Below are positions 14,979 through 24,215 of a stretch of DNA of 64,000 bases, piece after piece; position 1 is the stretch's first letter, and the number at the start of each line of letters is the position of its first letter. The notes under the pieces are model-generated. The model ran no database searches and was not told the DNA's origin. It saw only the letters and a program-made list of their open reading frames with translations. The stretch comes from Crocosphaera chwakensis CCY0110 (GTDB lineage Bacteria; Cyanobacteriota; Cyanobacteriia; Cyanobacteriales; Microcystaceae), in the NCBI RefSeq assembly GCF_000169335.1, contig NZ_AAXW01000014.1:62001-126000 (forward strand), in the 5' to 3' direction. The position numbers were made by a program, and so were the translations under genes.

Positions 14979-15020
14979 TTTTATTTATCCTAAGATAGTT
15001 AACTAGAAACCTTAAAAACT

Positions 15021-15635
15021 ATGAATAATTTAAAACAATATGCACCAGCAACACAACGGAATAGAGAATACATTTTAGAAGTCTTATTGAGGGTTCTTCC
15101 TTCATCAGGAAATATACTAGAAATTGCCAGTGGAACGGGAGAACATTCTTTATTTTTTGCCCCTGCTTTTAGTCCCCGTCAATGGATACCTTCTGATCCC
15201 AATCCCACAGCAAGAAATAGTATTGAAGCATGGAAACAAGAGAGTTTAATTGATAGTATTCAATCTCCTTTGAACATTAATGCAGCTAGTTCAAGGTGGG
15301 GAATAGAAGAACAACAGCTAAATATTACCACAATAGTTAATATTAATATGATTCATATTTCTCCTTGGTCAGCTTGTTTAGGACTGATGGAAGGAGCAAA
15401 ACGAATATTACCATCAAAAGGGATTTTATATTTATACGGACCCTATAAACAAGGAGGAAAACATACTGCACTCAGTAACCAATCTTTTGATCAATCTTTA
15501 CGGAGTCAAAACCCAGAATGGGGCGTTAGAAATTTAGAAGATGTTATCAAAGTTGCTGAAGAAAAAGGATTGATCTTTAAAAAAAAGCTTGAAATGCCAG
15601 CTAATAATTTATCCGTTATTTTTGAGAAGAAATAA
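15021..15635 (+). CDS. DUF938 SAM-dependent methyltransferase-like protein
   Basis: 204 residues. Starts KQYAPATQRNREYILEVL, then the SAM-binding motif ILEIASGTGEHSLFFA and DPNPTARNSIEAW, INMIHISPWSACLGLM and YGPYKQGG, which together mark the DUF938 family. Members have a methyltransferase fold but no proven substrate. It lies 42 bases after the secreted-protein gene, so co-transcription is possible. Confidence 0.9.
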   Translation: MNNLKQYAPATQRNREYILEVLLRVLPSSGNILEIASGTGEHSLFFAPAFSPRQWIPSDPNPTARNSIEAWKQESLIDSIQSPLNINAASSRWGIEEQQLNITTIVNINMIHISPWSACLGLMEGAKRILPSKGILYLYGPYKQGGKHTALSNQSFDQSLRSQNPEWGVRNLEDVIKVAEEKGLIFKKKLEMPANNLSVIFEKK

Positions 15636-15656
15636 TTGATAAGTATAATAGGATTT

Positions 15657-15679
15657 TTGGGGTTCATCCCTCAACCCAA
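15657..15679. repeat. TTGGG/CCCAA inverted repeat after the DUF938 gene
   Basis: TTGGGGTT, seven bases, CAACCCAA. It may act as a weak terminator or be one of the GGGTT-type dispersed palindromes. Confidence 0.4.
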
Positions 15680-15728
15680 ACTAATGATCGGTTATAATTA
15701 GTTAATAACAAGTTAGAAATAATAAATT

Positions 15729-16247
15729 ATGGGTAAATCAACTAAAGAATTATCTGCTTCATTTTATCCTCACATAGAAGAGATAGAAAGCCAAGACAAA
15801 AAAATGTTGATAATTGAAGGCACTAAAATTCCTTTAACCTATTTAATTGAAGATTATTATCGACTTAATCAATCTGTTGATGCTGTTATCAAAAAATGGG
15901 AACATTTAGATCCTGCATTGATTTTTAGTGCATTAGCTTATTATTATGATCATATTTCCGAAGTACAAAAACTACTGCAAAAACAAAAAGAAGCAACTAA
16001 TCAACAAATAGCTAAAAATCTTTATCCTGATTTAGCCACCTATGAATATCTACAACATCAAGGAGAATTATTTGACAAAATGCTTCCTAAACTTTTATTA
16101 GAATATGAAAATTATTATGTATATTTTGAAGAAGGAAAAGTATTAGAATATCATGCAGATGAAGAAAAATTACTAGATTTAGTCGAAAAAAAATATGGAC
16201 TAAAACCTATGTTTATTGAGAAAGTAAAGAAATCTGATCATGTTTGA
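15729..16247 (+). CDS. DUF433 plus DUF5678-like protein, partner of an aspartic protease gene
   Basis: 172 residues in two parts. Residues 27-80 match DUF433 (GTKIPLTYLIEDYYRLNQS, then HLDPALIFSALAYYYDH), a winged-helix-like domain found in VapB45-type antitoxins. Residues 115-165 (ELFDKMLPKLLLEYENYYVY, FEEGKVLEYHADEEKLLDLV, YGLKPMFI) follow the DUF5678 pattern. The stop overlaps the ATG of the next gene, an aspartic protease. DUF5678/protease pairs are common in cyanobacteria; their role is not known to me. An antitoxin-like or protease-substrate role is inference. Confidence 0.75.
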   Translation: MGKSTKELSASFYPHIEEIESQDKKMLIIEGTKIPLTYLIEDYYRLNQSVDAVIKKWEHLDPALIFSALAYYYDHISEVQKLLQKQKEATNQQIAKNLYPDLATYEYLQHQGELFDKMLPKLLLEYENYYVYFEEGKVLEYHADEEKLLDLVEKKYGLKPMFIEKVKKSDHV

Positions 16248-16631
16248 AGGAAAGTTCCTAATTCCCCATCAATTCCCTTAATAAGCTTACAAATTAGACA
16301 ATCAGAATCTATGGCATTAATACTAAGTCAAGGGGTTCTTGATACGGGTTCGGACTGTACTTTAGTTCCTTTTTCAATTATTTCCCAACTACAAGCAGTT
16401 AAGCTAATTCGAGGTAGAAATGCTTCGGTTATTTATGGAGTAGGAAAACAGAAAATTATTGTGGTTCTTTATCGAGTAGAAATAAGTTTTAATCATAGTG
16501 ACTTTGCTAAAATTAAGGTTTATGCTTGTCCTCATAGTGATACCGATGGGTTAATTATTCTGGGACGAAATTTTTTAAATCGTTACCGTATTACTTTTGA
16601 TGGAAAAACGAAAAGATTTTTGATTGAATAA
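16240..16631 (+). pseudogene. Retropepsin-like aspartic protease with N-terminal frameshift
   Basis: The ATG at 16240 overlaps the upstream stop and reads MFEGKFLIPHQF, then hits TAATAA. From about 16260 the other frame reads SIPLISLQIRQSESMALILS and continues into the protease body: active-site LDTGSDCTLVPF, flap-like region and GLIILGRNFLNRY, to the stop at 16631. Loss or gain of one base near 16262-16275 would join the halves. An internal ATG at 16311 could still give a 106-residue protein with the catalytic DTGS but without the first strand. Clan AA protease, about 120 residues when whole. Confidence 0.68.
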
Positions 16632-16659
16632 AAATTTATTATTAGCCTAAAAACCTTAC

Positions 16660-16689
16660 GGTAGAGACGTTTCATAAAACGTCTCTACC
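16660..16689. repeat. GTAGAGACGTTT dispersed palindrome
   Basis: GGTAGAGACGTTT, short loop, AAACGTCTCTACC: 13 perfect pairs. This is a well-known type of cyanobacterial intergenic palindrome. It lies between the protease remnant and the PEP-CTERM fragment. Confidence 0.7.
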
Positions 16690-16701
16690 TCATTTCAATG
16701 A

Positions 16702-17013
16702 TTAACTATTGGTTTTAGTTTTATTTTTTCTATTAGCTAACTTCCGCTTAAAACTTACACCAAAACCGATAGCAGAACCTGCACCTAAAATGGTTAAAGG
16801 TTCTGGGACTGCATTAACAGATACATTATCCAATGTCATTCCCCAACCTGCAGTATTAACTGGATGATTACTATAAAATTTTATGTCAGTAGATAAACTA
16901 TCTGCTACAAACTGCCATGATTGATTTTGCCATCCCATATTTGAGCGAGTTTTGCCAGTAATATCATAAGTTTTATTAAACTCATAATCATTCCTCGAAG
17001 TTTTAATTAACAC
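16702..17013 (-). pseudogene. C-terminal fragment of a PEP-CTERM exported protein
   Basis: The last 35 residues form a PEP-CTERM sorting signal: VPEPLTILG, a hydrophobic segment (GAGSAIGFGVSF) and a basic tail (KRKLANRKNK). The preceding 65 residues look like the end of a beta-sandwich domain (WGMTLDNVSVNA). There is no ATG and no signal peptide: the frame starts at a GTG or before, is closed by TAA about 20 codons upstream, and runs against pta. The 5' part has been lost. Whole members are anchored to the outside by exosortase processing. Confidence 0.72.
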
Positions 17014-17065
17014 TTGTATGTTAATACAGAGATGTTATTTTTAGTGTTAGGGTAATGTATAACTT

Positions 17066-19162
17066 ATGACCAATTCTATTTATATAAGCACCGTCGAACC
17101 GAGAAGTGGTAAGTCTTTAATTGCTTTGGGAATTATTGAATTAATTCTTAGAAAAACGACAAAAGTGGGATTTTTTAGACCCATTATTCAAGATTCCATT
17201 GATAATAAACCCGATAAACATATTGACCTCATTCTATCTTATTTTAAATTATCTCAAACCTATGAGGATTCTTTCGGTCTACATTATGCTGAAGTGAATC
17301 ATCTGATGGAAAAAGAAAAATTAGATGAGATTTTAGATAAGATTATTAGAAAATATAAGAAATTAGCAGAAAATTGTGATTTTATTGTTTGTGAAAATTC
17401 TGATTATGTCGGGGAAAATTCTGCCTTTGCTTTTGATATTAATGTGGCCATCGCCAAAACATTAGGGTGTTCTTTATTAATTTTGGGTAACGGTCATCAA
17501 AAATCTGTCAAAGAAATTAGTGTTTCTCTTAAAATTGTGGCTGATTCCTATCGAGAAAAACATTGTAAAATCTTAGGCATTATTATTAATAAAGTTGCCC
17601 ATTCAGATATTAATTTTTTAAACAACTATTTACAACAAACCTATAGTAAAAATAACTATTTATTTTCAGTTATTCCCTATGATAAAAAGTTAAATAGTCC
17701 CAGAATGAAAGAAGTAGCAGAACAGTTAAAAGCCAAGGTTTTATATGGCGAAAAACGCTTAAATAATTTGGTGTTTAATTATCTCATTGCTGCCATGCAA
17801 ATGCAGCACGCAATTACTCAATTAGAGGATAATGATTTAGTGGTAACTCCATCAGATAGAGGGGACGTTATTATTGGTGCATTGCAAGCGCATCAATCAA
17901 TGAATTACCCGAATTTAGCTGGCATACTTTTGACAACTGAGTGTGAATTAGAACCGTCAATTAGTCGATTAATTGGGGGATTAAATGATGCCTTACCTAT
18001 CCTTTGGGTTGATACTTATACTTATCCTACTGCTTCTCGATTACAAACGGTTTATAGTTCTTTAAAAGCAGGGGATATTGAAAAGATTAATTGGAGTATT
18101 GAAGTGTTTGATCAATCTGTTAATCTTGTCATGTTAGAACATCTAATTAATAAAATAGAAGTTGAGGGAATAACGCCTAAGATGTTCACTTATAATTTAA
18201 TTCAAAAGGCAAAATTAAATAAACGTCATATTGTTTTACCAGAAGGAAAAGATCCCCGTATTCTCAAAGCAGTGGCTACCCTTTTATCTCAAGATATCGT
18301 TGATATTACAGTATTGGGAGAAAAAAACCGTATCGAACGAACTATACAAAGTTATGGTATTCAATTAGATATTAATAGCCTCAATATTATTAATCCTTTG
18401 AATTCTCCTAAGTTAGATGATTATATTACAACCTTATATGCGCTTAGAAAACATAAAGGGATAACCCTAGAAAATGCAAAAGATATGCTTATGGATGTGT
18501 CTTATTTTGGGACAATGATGGTATATTCAGGGGATGCAGATGGTATGGTATCAGGGGCAATTCATACCACAGGAAACACCATAAGACCTGCATTACAAAT
18601 CATTAAAACTAAACCTAAATATCAGTTAGTTTCCTCGGTCTTTTTTATGTGTTTACCCGAAAAAGTTTTAGTGTACGGAGACTGTGCCATTAATGCCAAT
18701 CCTACCGCAGAACAATTAGCAGAAATTGCCATTATTTCGGCGGAAACCGCTCAAACTTTCGGCATTTTTCCTAGAGTTGCTTTGTTATCTTATTCGTCAG
18801 GAGAGTCAGGAACAGGAGAAGATGTCGAACGAGTCAAACAAGCCACCATGTTGGCTAAAAAACGCCGTCAAGACCTTTTATTTGAAGGGCCGATACAGTA
18901 TGATGCTGCGGTAGATAAGACCGTTGCAGCACAAAAAATGCCAGATTCGGAAGTGGCGGGACTTGCAACAGTGTTTGTCTTTCCTGACTTAAATACTGGA
19001 AATAACACTTATAAAGCTGTGCAAAGAGAAACCGGAGCGATCGCCATTGGTCCAATTTTACAAGGGTTAAAAAAACCCGTTAATGATTTAAGTCGGGGTT
19101 GTACTGTAGAAGATATTATTAATACGGTAGTTATTACAGCCATTCAAGCAAGTAATAATTAA
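17066..19162 (+). CDS. pta: Phosphate acetyltransferase
   Basis: 698 residues, the long Pta form. Order: P-loop BioD-like domain (STVEPRSGKSLIALGIIELI), DRTGG domain around residues 215-325 (VTPSDRGDVIIGALQAH), and catalytic PTA_PTB domain (HIVLPEGKDPRILKAVATL, SGDADGMVSGAIHTTGNTIR, YSSGESGTGEDVERVKQA). It converts acetyl-CoA and phosphate to acetyl phosphate plus CoA; with acetate kinase (not in this window) this makes ATP and acetate in the dark. Single gene, starting 52 bases from the PEP-CTERM fragment on the other strand. Confidence 0.95.
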   Translation: MTNSIYISTVEPRSGKSLIALGIIELILRKTTKVGFFRPIIQDSIDNKPDKHIDLILSYFKLSQTYEDSFGLHYAEVNHLMEKEKLDEILDKIIRKYKKLAENCDFIVCENSDYVGENSAFAFDINVAIAKTLGCSLLILGNGHQKSVKEISVSLKIVADSYREKHCKILGIIINKVAHSDINFLNNYLQQTYSKNNYLFSVIPYDKKLNSPRMKEVAEQLKAKVLYGEKRLNNLVFNYLIAAMQMQHAITQLEDNDLVVTPSDRGDVIIGALQAHQSMNYPNLAGILLTTECELEPSISRLIGGLNDALPILWVDTYTYPTASRLQTVYSSLKAGDIEKINWSIEVFDQSVNLVMLEHLINKIEVEGITPKMFTYNLIQKAKLNKRHIVLPEGKDPRILKAVATLLSQDIVDITVLGEKNRIERTIQSYGIQLDINSLNIINPLNSPKLDDYITTLYALRKHKGITLENAKDMLMDVSYFGTMMVYSGDADGMVSGAIHTTGNTIRPALQIIKTKPKYQLVSSVFFMCLPEKVLVYGDCAINANPTAEQLAEIAIISAETAQTFGIFPRVALLSYSSGESGTGEDVERVKQATMLAKKRRQDLLFEGPIQYDAAVDKTVAAQKMPDSEVAGLATVFVFPDLNTGNNTYKAVQRETGAIAIGPILQGLKKPVNDLSRGCTVEDIINTVVITAIQASNN

Positions 19163-19171
19163 ATGAATGGC

Positions 19172-19510
19172 TTACAAAACTCTAAAAATAAAGGGATAAC
19201 GATACACTTCATTAGGATTACTCAGTACCTTGATAATAGCAAGAATAGGCATCACTAAAGTAACAATACCCAGAATACCTAATAACGGCCAACCGATGAT
19301 AACAACGGTTAAAATTCCAAAAATAATACCATACACCCAAATGTTCAAGTGAAAATTCAAAGCCTCTTTTGCATTGTTTTGAACTATTTCATCATTGGAT
19401 ATAAAAAAGATAGCAATGGGAATCCCAATAGAAACAAAAGTGGCACTCAAAAAAATTGAACCGTGAGAGATCGCATCTAATAATTTTCGTTTTGTAATCT
19501 CATCATTCAT
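19172..19510 (-). CDS. DUF4870-type membrane protein
   Basis: 112 residues with three hydrophobic spans (about 15-35, 55-75, 78-98) and the DUF4870/Tic20-like features: N-terminal HGS(I)FLSATFVSIGIPI, the loop IVQNNAKEALNFHLNIWVYG, and a C-terminal PNEVYRYPF. Function unknown. Converges with pta nine bases apart. Confidence 0.82.
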   Translation of the reverse strand: MNDEITKRKLLDAISHGSIFLSATFVSIGIPIAIFFISNDEIVQNNAKEALNFHLNIWVYGIIFGILTVVIIGWPLLGILGIVTLVMPILAIIKVLSNPNEVYRYPFIFRVL

Positions 19511-19544
19511 ATTAATAATCCTCTTCTTTGCTCACCGATATGAT

Positions 19545-19579
19545 AACAAGAGTCCGCTAAAAAATAACGCACTCTTGTT
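19545..19579. repeat. AACAAGAGT/ACTCTTGTT inverted repeat after argD
   Basis: Nine perfect pairs with a 17-base spacer that is T-rich on the minus strand, just downstream of argD. There is no T run after the stem, so a role as terminator is uncertain. Confidence 0.45.
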
Positions 19580-19585
19580 GCTCTT

Positions 19586-20854
19586 TTAGTTAACAGTAGC
19601 AGCACAAACCTTAGTAATCGCTTTTTCTAAGAGATCAGCAGCTTGATTAATTTCGTCTTCTGTAACAATTAAAGGGGGAACAAAACGTAATACCTTCGGT
19701 CCTGCCGGGGCTAATAATAATCCTTCTTCCATACCCGCTTTAACAATATCAATAGAAGTAATGGACATTTCTTCATTAATTTCCATACCATTAATTAATC
19801 CCCATCCTCTAACATCTGTAAATAGAGTGGGATCTTTTTGTGCGATCGCCCGTAAGCGAGTGCGTAACTGTTCTCCTCTGGCCTGTACATTTTGTAAGAG
19901 ATCCTCTTTTTCGATGGTGTTTAACACCGTCAAGGCTGCTGAACAAGCTAAGGGGTTGCCTCCAAAGGTACTAGCGTGGGTTCCAGGGGTCAAAACATTA
20001 CAAAACTCTTTACACATCATTGCACCGATGGGAACCCCTCCTGCTAACCCTTTAGCACTGGTGAAGATATCGGGTTCAATTCCTAGATTTTCATAACCCC
20101 AAAGTTTGCCACTGCGTCCGACTCCCACTTGTACCTCATCAAATACCAAGAGGATATTATTTTCATCACAAATCTTTCTTAAACGGAGGAAATAGTCAAT
20201 TTCTCCTGGTCTTACGCCTCCTTCTCCTTGGAGGGGTTCTAACATAATGGCAGCAACCCGACGGTTCCCTTCATCCATGTCTGCGATCGCGTGTTCTATC
20301 GCTTTAATATCGTTGTAGGGAACATAAGCAAACCCTGGCATCAACGGTTCAAAATCCTGTTGATATTTGGGTTGACCGGTAGCGGTAATGGTAGCTAAAG
20401 TCCGTCCGTGAAAACTGGCTTTAGCCGTTAAAATAACGGGTTCTTCTAAAAAATCGAGAACCGTATGGGCATACTTACGAATGAGTTTGATGGCTGCTTC
20501 GTTGGCTTCTGCCCCAGAATTACAGAAAAATACCTTATCAGCACAAGAATGCTCGATTATCCATTGTGCTAGTTCTCCTTGTTGGGGAATGTAGTATAAA
20601 TTAGAGACGTGATGAAGGGACTGAATTTGCTCGCTGACGGTTTTGACTAAAGCAGGATGACCATGGCCGAGGGTACAAGTCGCAATACCAGCCACAAAAT
20701 CGAGATATTCTTTGCCCTTGGTATCCCAAAGACGACATCCTTCTCCCCGTTCAATGGCGATGGGAAACCGTCCATAGGTGTGCATCACATAGTTATCAAA
20801 GTGTTGTGGGTCAAAGGTTTTGGCGGAGTTGTCTGTTAGGGTAGTATGGGTCAC
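19586..20854 (-). CDS. argD: Acetylornithine aminotransferase
   Basis: 422 residues with a GTG start at 20854, supported by AGGAG six bases upstream. Class III aminotransferase motifs: CNSGAEANEAAIKLIRKYAH, ASFHGRTLATITATGQ, LVFDEVQVGVGRSGKLW and the PLP lysine in FTSAKGLAGGVPIGAM; TFGGNPLACSAALTVL follows. It acts in arginine synthesis, moving the amino group between N-acetylornithine and 2-oxoglutarate. Stands alone on the minus strand. Confidence 0.95.
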   Translation of the reverse strand: MTHTTLTDNSAKTFDPQHFDNYVMHTYGRFPIAIERGEGCRLWDTKGKEYLDFVAGIATCTLGHGHPALVKTVSEQIQSLHHVSNLYYIPQQGELAQWIIEHSCADKVFFCNSGAEANEAAIKLIRKYAHTVLDFLEEPVILTAKASFHGRTLATITATGQPKYQQDFEPLMPGFAYVPYNDIKAIEHAIADMDEGNRRVAAIMLEPLQGEGGVRPGEIDYFLRLRKICDENNILLVFDEVQVGVGRSGKLWGYENLGIEPDIFTSAKGLAGGVPIGAMMCKEFCNVLTPGTHASTFGGNPLACSAALTVLNTIEKEDLLQNVQARGEQLRTRLRAIAQKDPTLFTDVRGWGLINGMEINEEMSITSIDIVKAGMEEGLLLAPAGPKVLRFVPPLIVTEDEINQAADLLEKAITKVCAATVN

Positions 20855-21301
20855 GATTGGCTCCTGAAAAAGTCCCGTTACGCTCGCTTAGGCAATTGTA
20901 ATCAATCTGGAGAGCAAAGTTAGATTTTGTTTAGATTTTTCTCAGATTTGATCATTATCTAATTATAAATTATTTATCACGAAAATTATTGAGTTTTGTT
21001 TTGGGAATACTATTTACTGAATATAGAGTCTTTTAAAAAAGAGCATAAACACTTATTTTAAATAAGTGACCATAACTTTGACATTTTAGAAGCTAATCGG
21101 TTTCAATTTGTTGCGGTCGCTAAAGAAAAAGACAACTAACCTTTTACCACCATTTCAGATCCTTATAAAACAATGATTGTTACTGACTCAGAAATACAAT
21201 GTGGAAAAAATTTTTATTATCAAGTCCCGATAAAAGTCTGCATAATTTTGTTAAACGACAATGGTTTATAATCTTATAAGTGTCTCGTTAATTTCTTCTT
21301 T
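20855..21301. other. 447-base gap with a possible decayed coding piece
   Basis: Apart from the argD ribosome site and the tsaB leader, the plus strand from about 21070 to 21270 reads HNFDILEANRFQFVAVAKEK, a stop, then DPYKTMIVTDSEIQCGKNFY and YQVPIKV, also ended by stops. The composition looks coding and vaguely fibronectin-type-III-like (YYQV). It has no start, so it can only be a remnant. No RNA gene seen. Confidence 0.3.
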
Positions 21302-21943
21302 ATGAACCCCTTAACTGATCCTATTTATGGTTTAGGATTACATACCACCAGTTCACAATTGGGACTAAGCTTAAGTGATTTTGCCACGGAAGCTTATACT
21401 AAAACTTGGGATTTAGATCGACAATTATCTAATTACTTACATCAATATTTACAAGAGTTTATTGAACCGAAAAGCTGGCAAGCTTTTCAGTTTATTGCTG
21501 TGGCAACAGGACCTGGCAGTTTTACCAGTAATCGCATTGGTATGGTCACAGCCCGTACCTTAGCGCAACAGTTAAATCTTCCTTTGTTTGGTATTTCGAG
21601 TTTAGCTGCTTTTGCTTGGTTTCATCAAAAAAGATACACAATTAATGAGCCGATTTTTGTAAAGATGAAAGCCTCAAGAGGACAATTTTATGGAGGAATT
21701 TATTGTAAAAATAAACAAGAAAATGGCTTAGATATTATTTTAAATGATACAGTGATGATGCCTGAAGACTGGGAGAAAACTTTACAAGATTTAACCCTTT
21801 CTTGTCTACCTTTAATAACTCCATCAAAATTAGGTCTGACAGCCAGTAGTATTTTAGAATTAGCCTATTATCAATGGCAACAGGGAAAGCGTCCCCATTG
21901 GTCAGACATTATTCCTTTTTATGGAATGTCTACGGTGTATTAA
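21302..21943 (+). CDS. tsaB: tRNA threonylcarbamoyladenosine biosynthesis protein TsaB
   Basis: 213 residues, ASKHA-fold paralog of TsaD. It has the TsaB block IAVATGPGSFTSNRIGMVTA and a further LFGISSLAAFAW segment; the C-terminal half is short and variable, as usual. TsaB is the scaffold that binds TsaD for making t6A37 on ANN-decoding tRNAs. Ends 15 bases before the convergent kinase gene. Confidence 0.92.
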   Translation: MNPLTDPIYGLGLHTTSSQLGLSLSDFATEAYTKTWDLDRQLSNYLHQYLQEFIEPKSWQAFQFIAVATGPGSFTSNRIGMVTARTLAQQLNLPLFGISSLAAFAWFHQKRYTINEPIFVKMKASRGQFYGGIYCKNKQENGLDIILNDTVMMPEDWEKTLQDLTLSCLPLITPSKLGLTASSILELAYYQWQQGKRPHWSDIIPFYGMSTVY

Positions 21944-21957
21944 ACAGTAATCAGCTA

Positions 21958-24003
21958 TTACTTAAATAAATAAGGATTTCTATTTTGTAAAATACCCTGT
22001 AAATAAGGAATTACATCAGGAGAATTAATATTTTGTTTTAACCATATTTCTTTTTTTTGATTCCAAGTCCAATATTTTCTTAAATAGGGTTTAATCAACT
22101 TGGTTTCTTGAGGAGAACTCATAAAAGATGCTTGCACCATTGGCAAGTTTAACGCCTCTGTATTCATCCATTCTCGCCACTCTTTTTCAATCTCTTCAAT
22201 CGGTTCTTTGAATAAAGTTTCTAGTTGCAAAATACCATCATTTTTTGCACCGTGAAGACGATTTAATAAAGGAACTAATTTTTGTTGATGATGTAAAAAT
22301 AAAAACAAAGAACGAAATAAACTTTGATCATTACGTTCAATTAAAGCGGTTTTAAAATCAATATTATCTAATCTTTGTCGTAACTCAACATCTCGCCAAT
22401 TACTACGATAACCCCAACTAAAATTAACCTTTCCTTCTTCCTCGAAAGCGAGAAATTTCTCTACAAAACTTCCGGCCCCTTGTGCGGCCCATCCAGGAAT
22501 TCCTTCAGGATAAGAACAGCCTAAATAATGATACATCATCTGATGGGTGAGGGTTCCCAGTCCTGAATCTTCTCTCATAATAACTAAAGGAGAACGAACC
22601 AAGGGACGGACTAAAAAGCCATAGTCTGTATTGAGTCCAAAATAATTTGCAGCAGCATAATAGTTTTTATCTTCTCTGAAAAAATGCACTTCCGTCGAAC
22701 AACTGGGAGAACCCGGATCAAATAAATAACGATTAACTTCAGTGCGAAATTGATTTAAAAATTCCTGTAATTGCTGATCTTTTTGAGAATTTGGGTGATC
22801 GCTATACAATGTAAACCCTGTCCCTTCTGCTACTTTATAATCTCTGGGGTTCCATAAATCAACTTTAGAATATTGAGAACCATTGATAATTAAAGCAGGG
22901 TTAATAATTAAACCTGTGGCCAAAGCGGTTAAAATTACCCCAAATAGACAAGAAAGGGGAGGAATACCGAGAAAACCAGAGTAAGAACGGTGATAAGTGA
23001 AAATTAAACTCAGTCCTGACCCTAAGATCAACCCTAGTATTAATCCTAATGCTAAAGCTTGATGAATCCATCCCCAACTGACTCCGACGGTTAAACCGAT
23101 AATAGTGCATAGTCCAATGGTTTTCCCTCGATTAGTCAAAAAAGGTTTTAGAGAGGTTTTAAGGGGTTTTTGGAACGATTTAGTCACAGATGCAGGAGGA
23201 AGCATCGTAATAGATAATAAATCTCTTAATGCCGTTGTTGCGTCCGAAAAGCGATCGCTTGGGTTGGGTTGTACCATTCGGGATAACCAAGCAATAAAAC
23301 TTTCACTGACTTGAGTTTCTAAACTACCAAGATCCAAAGAACCGCTATGATCTAAATATTTAGGCATTTCTGTTGAAGATAAACCTTTCATTTGACAAAA
23401 AAGTGTCACCCCTAAACTATAGAGATCAGACGCTTTTGTTAATTTTCCTGATAGTTGTTCTGGTGGCATAAAACCGAGAGTTCCTTTAACGGTACTACTC
23501 CCTGAAACTTCTTCTATTCCTACTCTTCCAAAACCGAGATCGATTAAATAACCATTAAATTGATCATCAATTAAAATATTATCAGGTTTAATATCTCGGT
23601 GAATAATAGGAGGAATTTGTTGTTGCAGATAGACAAGAATTTCTAATAATGAAATAGCGATAGTTTTGATTTGAATAGGGTGAAGATAACCGATTTTTGA
23701 TAAGGACTCTGCTTCGATATATTCAAGAACTAAACCGATGCCTTGTGGACAATTAAATGAGTTTAGATAACGGGGAATCCTCGGATGATTGAGTTGTTGT
23801 AGTAGTTCAATTTCTTGTTCTAACGTTTCTAAACCCCACCAAGGGTTGACTTCTGAAATAAACTGAAAATGTTTAATGATAACTTGACATTCACGGTTAA
23901 TATCTTTGGCTAAATAAGTGACTCGTCCTCCTTGTCGGTTCCGTCCTATTACTTTAATTAATTCGTAACCATATTCGGTGAAGTTAGGAAGATTAGCACT
24001 CAT
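21958..24003 (-). CDS. Membrane Ser/Thr protein kinase with unusual C-terminal domain
   Basis: 681 residues. Kinase domain 1-265: VIIKHFQF (Lys), HRDIKPDNILID (catalytic loop), DLGFGRVG in place of DFG, GTLGFMPPEQLSG, DLYSLGVTLFCQM. Then two or three hydrophobic spans (about 295-370), and an outer or lumenal C-terminal region to 681. That region contains SGLGTLTHQMMYHYLG, then PGWAAQGAGSFVEKF, a spacing that recalls gluzincin peptidases (HExxH with a downstream E) but without the catalytic residues. A sensor role for this domain is a guess. Single gene, monocistronic by position. Confidence 0.9.
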   Translation of the reverse strand: MSANLPNFTEYGYELIKVIGRNRQGGRVTYLAKDINRECQVIIKHFQFISEVNPWWGLETLEQEIELLQQLNHPRIPRYLNSFNCPQGIGLVLEYIEAESLSKIGYLHPIQIKTIAISLLEILVYLQQQIPPIIHRDIKPDNILIDDQFNGYLIDLGFGRVGIEEVSGSSTVKGTLGFMPPEQLSGKLTKASDLYSLGVTLFCQMKGLSSTEMPKYLDHSGSLDLGSLETQVSESFIAWLSRMVQPNPSDRFSDATTALRDLLSITMLPPASVTKSFQKPLKTSLKPFLTNRGKTIGLCTIIGLTVGVSWGWIHQALALGLILGLILGSGLSLIFTYHRSYSGFLGIPPLSCLFGVILTALATGLIINPALIINGSQYSKVDLWNPRDYKVAEGTGFTLYSDHPNSQKDQQLQEFLNQFRTEVNRYLFDPGSPSCSTEVHFFREDKNYYAAANYFGLNTDYGFLVRPLVRSPLVIMREDSGLGTLTHQMMYHYLGCSYPEGIPGWAAQGAGSFVEKFLAFEEEGKVNFSWGYRSNWRDVELRQRLDNIDFKTALIERNDQSLFRSLFLFLHHQQKLVPLLNRLHGAKNDGILQLETLFKEPIEEIEKEWREWMNTEALNLPMVQASFMSSPQETKLIKPYLRKYWTWNQKKEIWLKQNINSPDVIPYLQGILQNRNPYLFK

Positions 24004-24075
24004 CTGTTTACTACCCTACAGCAATCTATCTTGTGTGTATTATTCCCATTTTTTGCATTTTAATAACAACTGATA

Positions 24076-24150
24076 ATTAGAAAGTTGATGATTAAGAATT
24101 AATTAGAAAGTTGATGATTAAGAATTAATTAGAAAGTTGATGATTAAGAA
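24076..24150. repeat. Three tandem copies of a 26-bp unit
   Basis: The unit starts ATTAGAAAGTTGATGATTAA. Copies begin at 24076, 24102 and 24128; the third is cut short at about 23 bases. Copies are identical over the shared part, so the expansion is recent. Not CRISPR: there are no spacers. Confidence 0.9.
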
Positions 24151-24215
24151 TAGTAATCAAAAAAGTCGGTAAGATGATAATACAATATTATTTTAACTAT
24201 TGGAAAAATGAACGA

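Noticed and set aside
21302..21943. tsaB considered as tsaD
   Set aside because: It is about 210 residues and lacks the metal-binding HxxxH motif of TsaD.
24076..24150. Tandem repeats considered as a CRISPR array
   Set aside because: Units follow each other directly without spacers, and there are no cas genes nearby.
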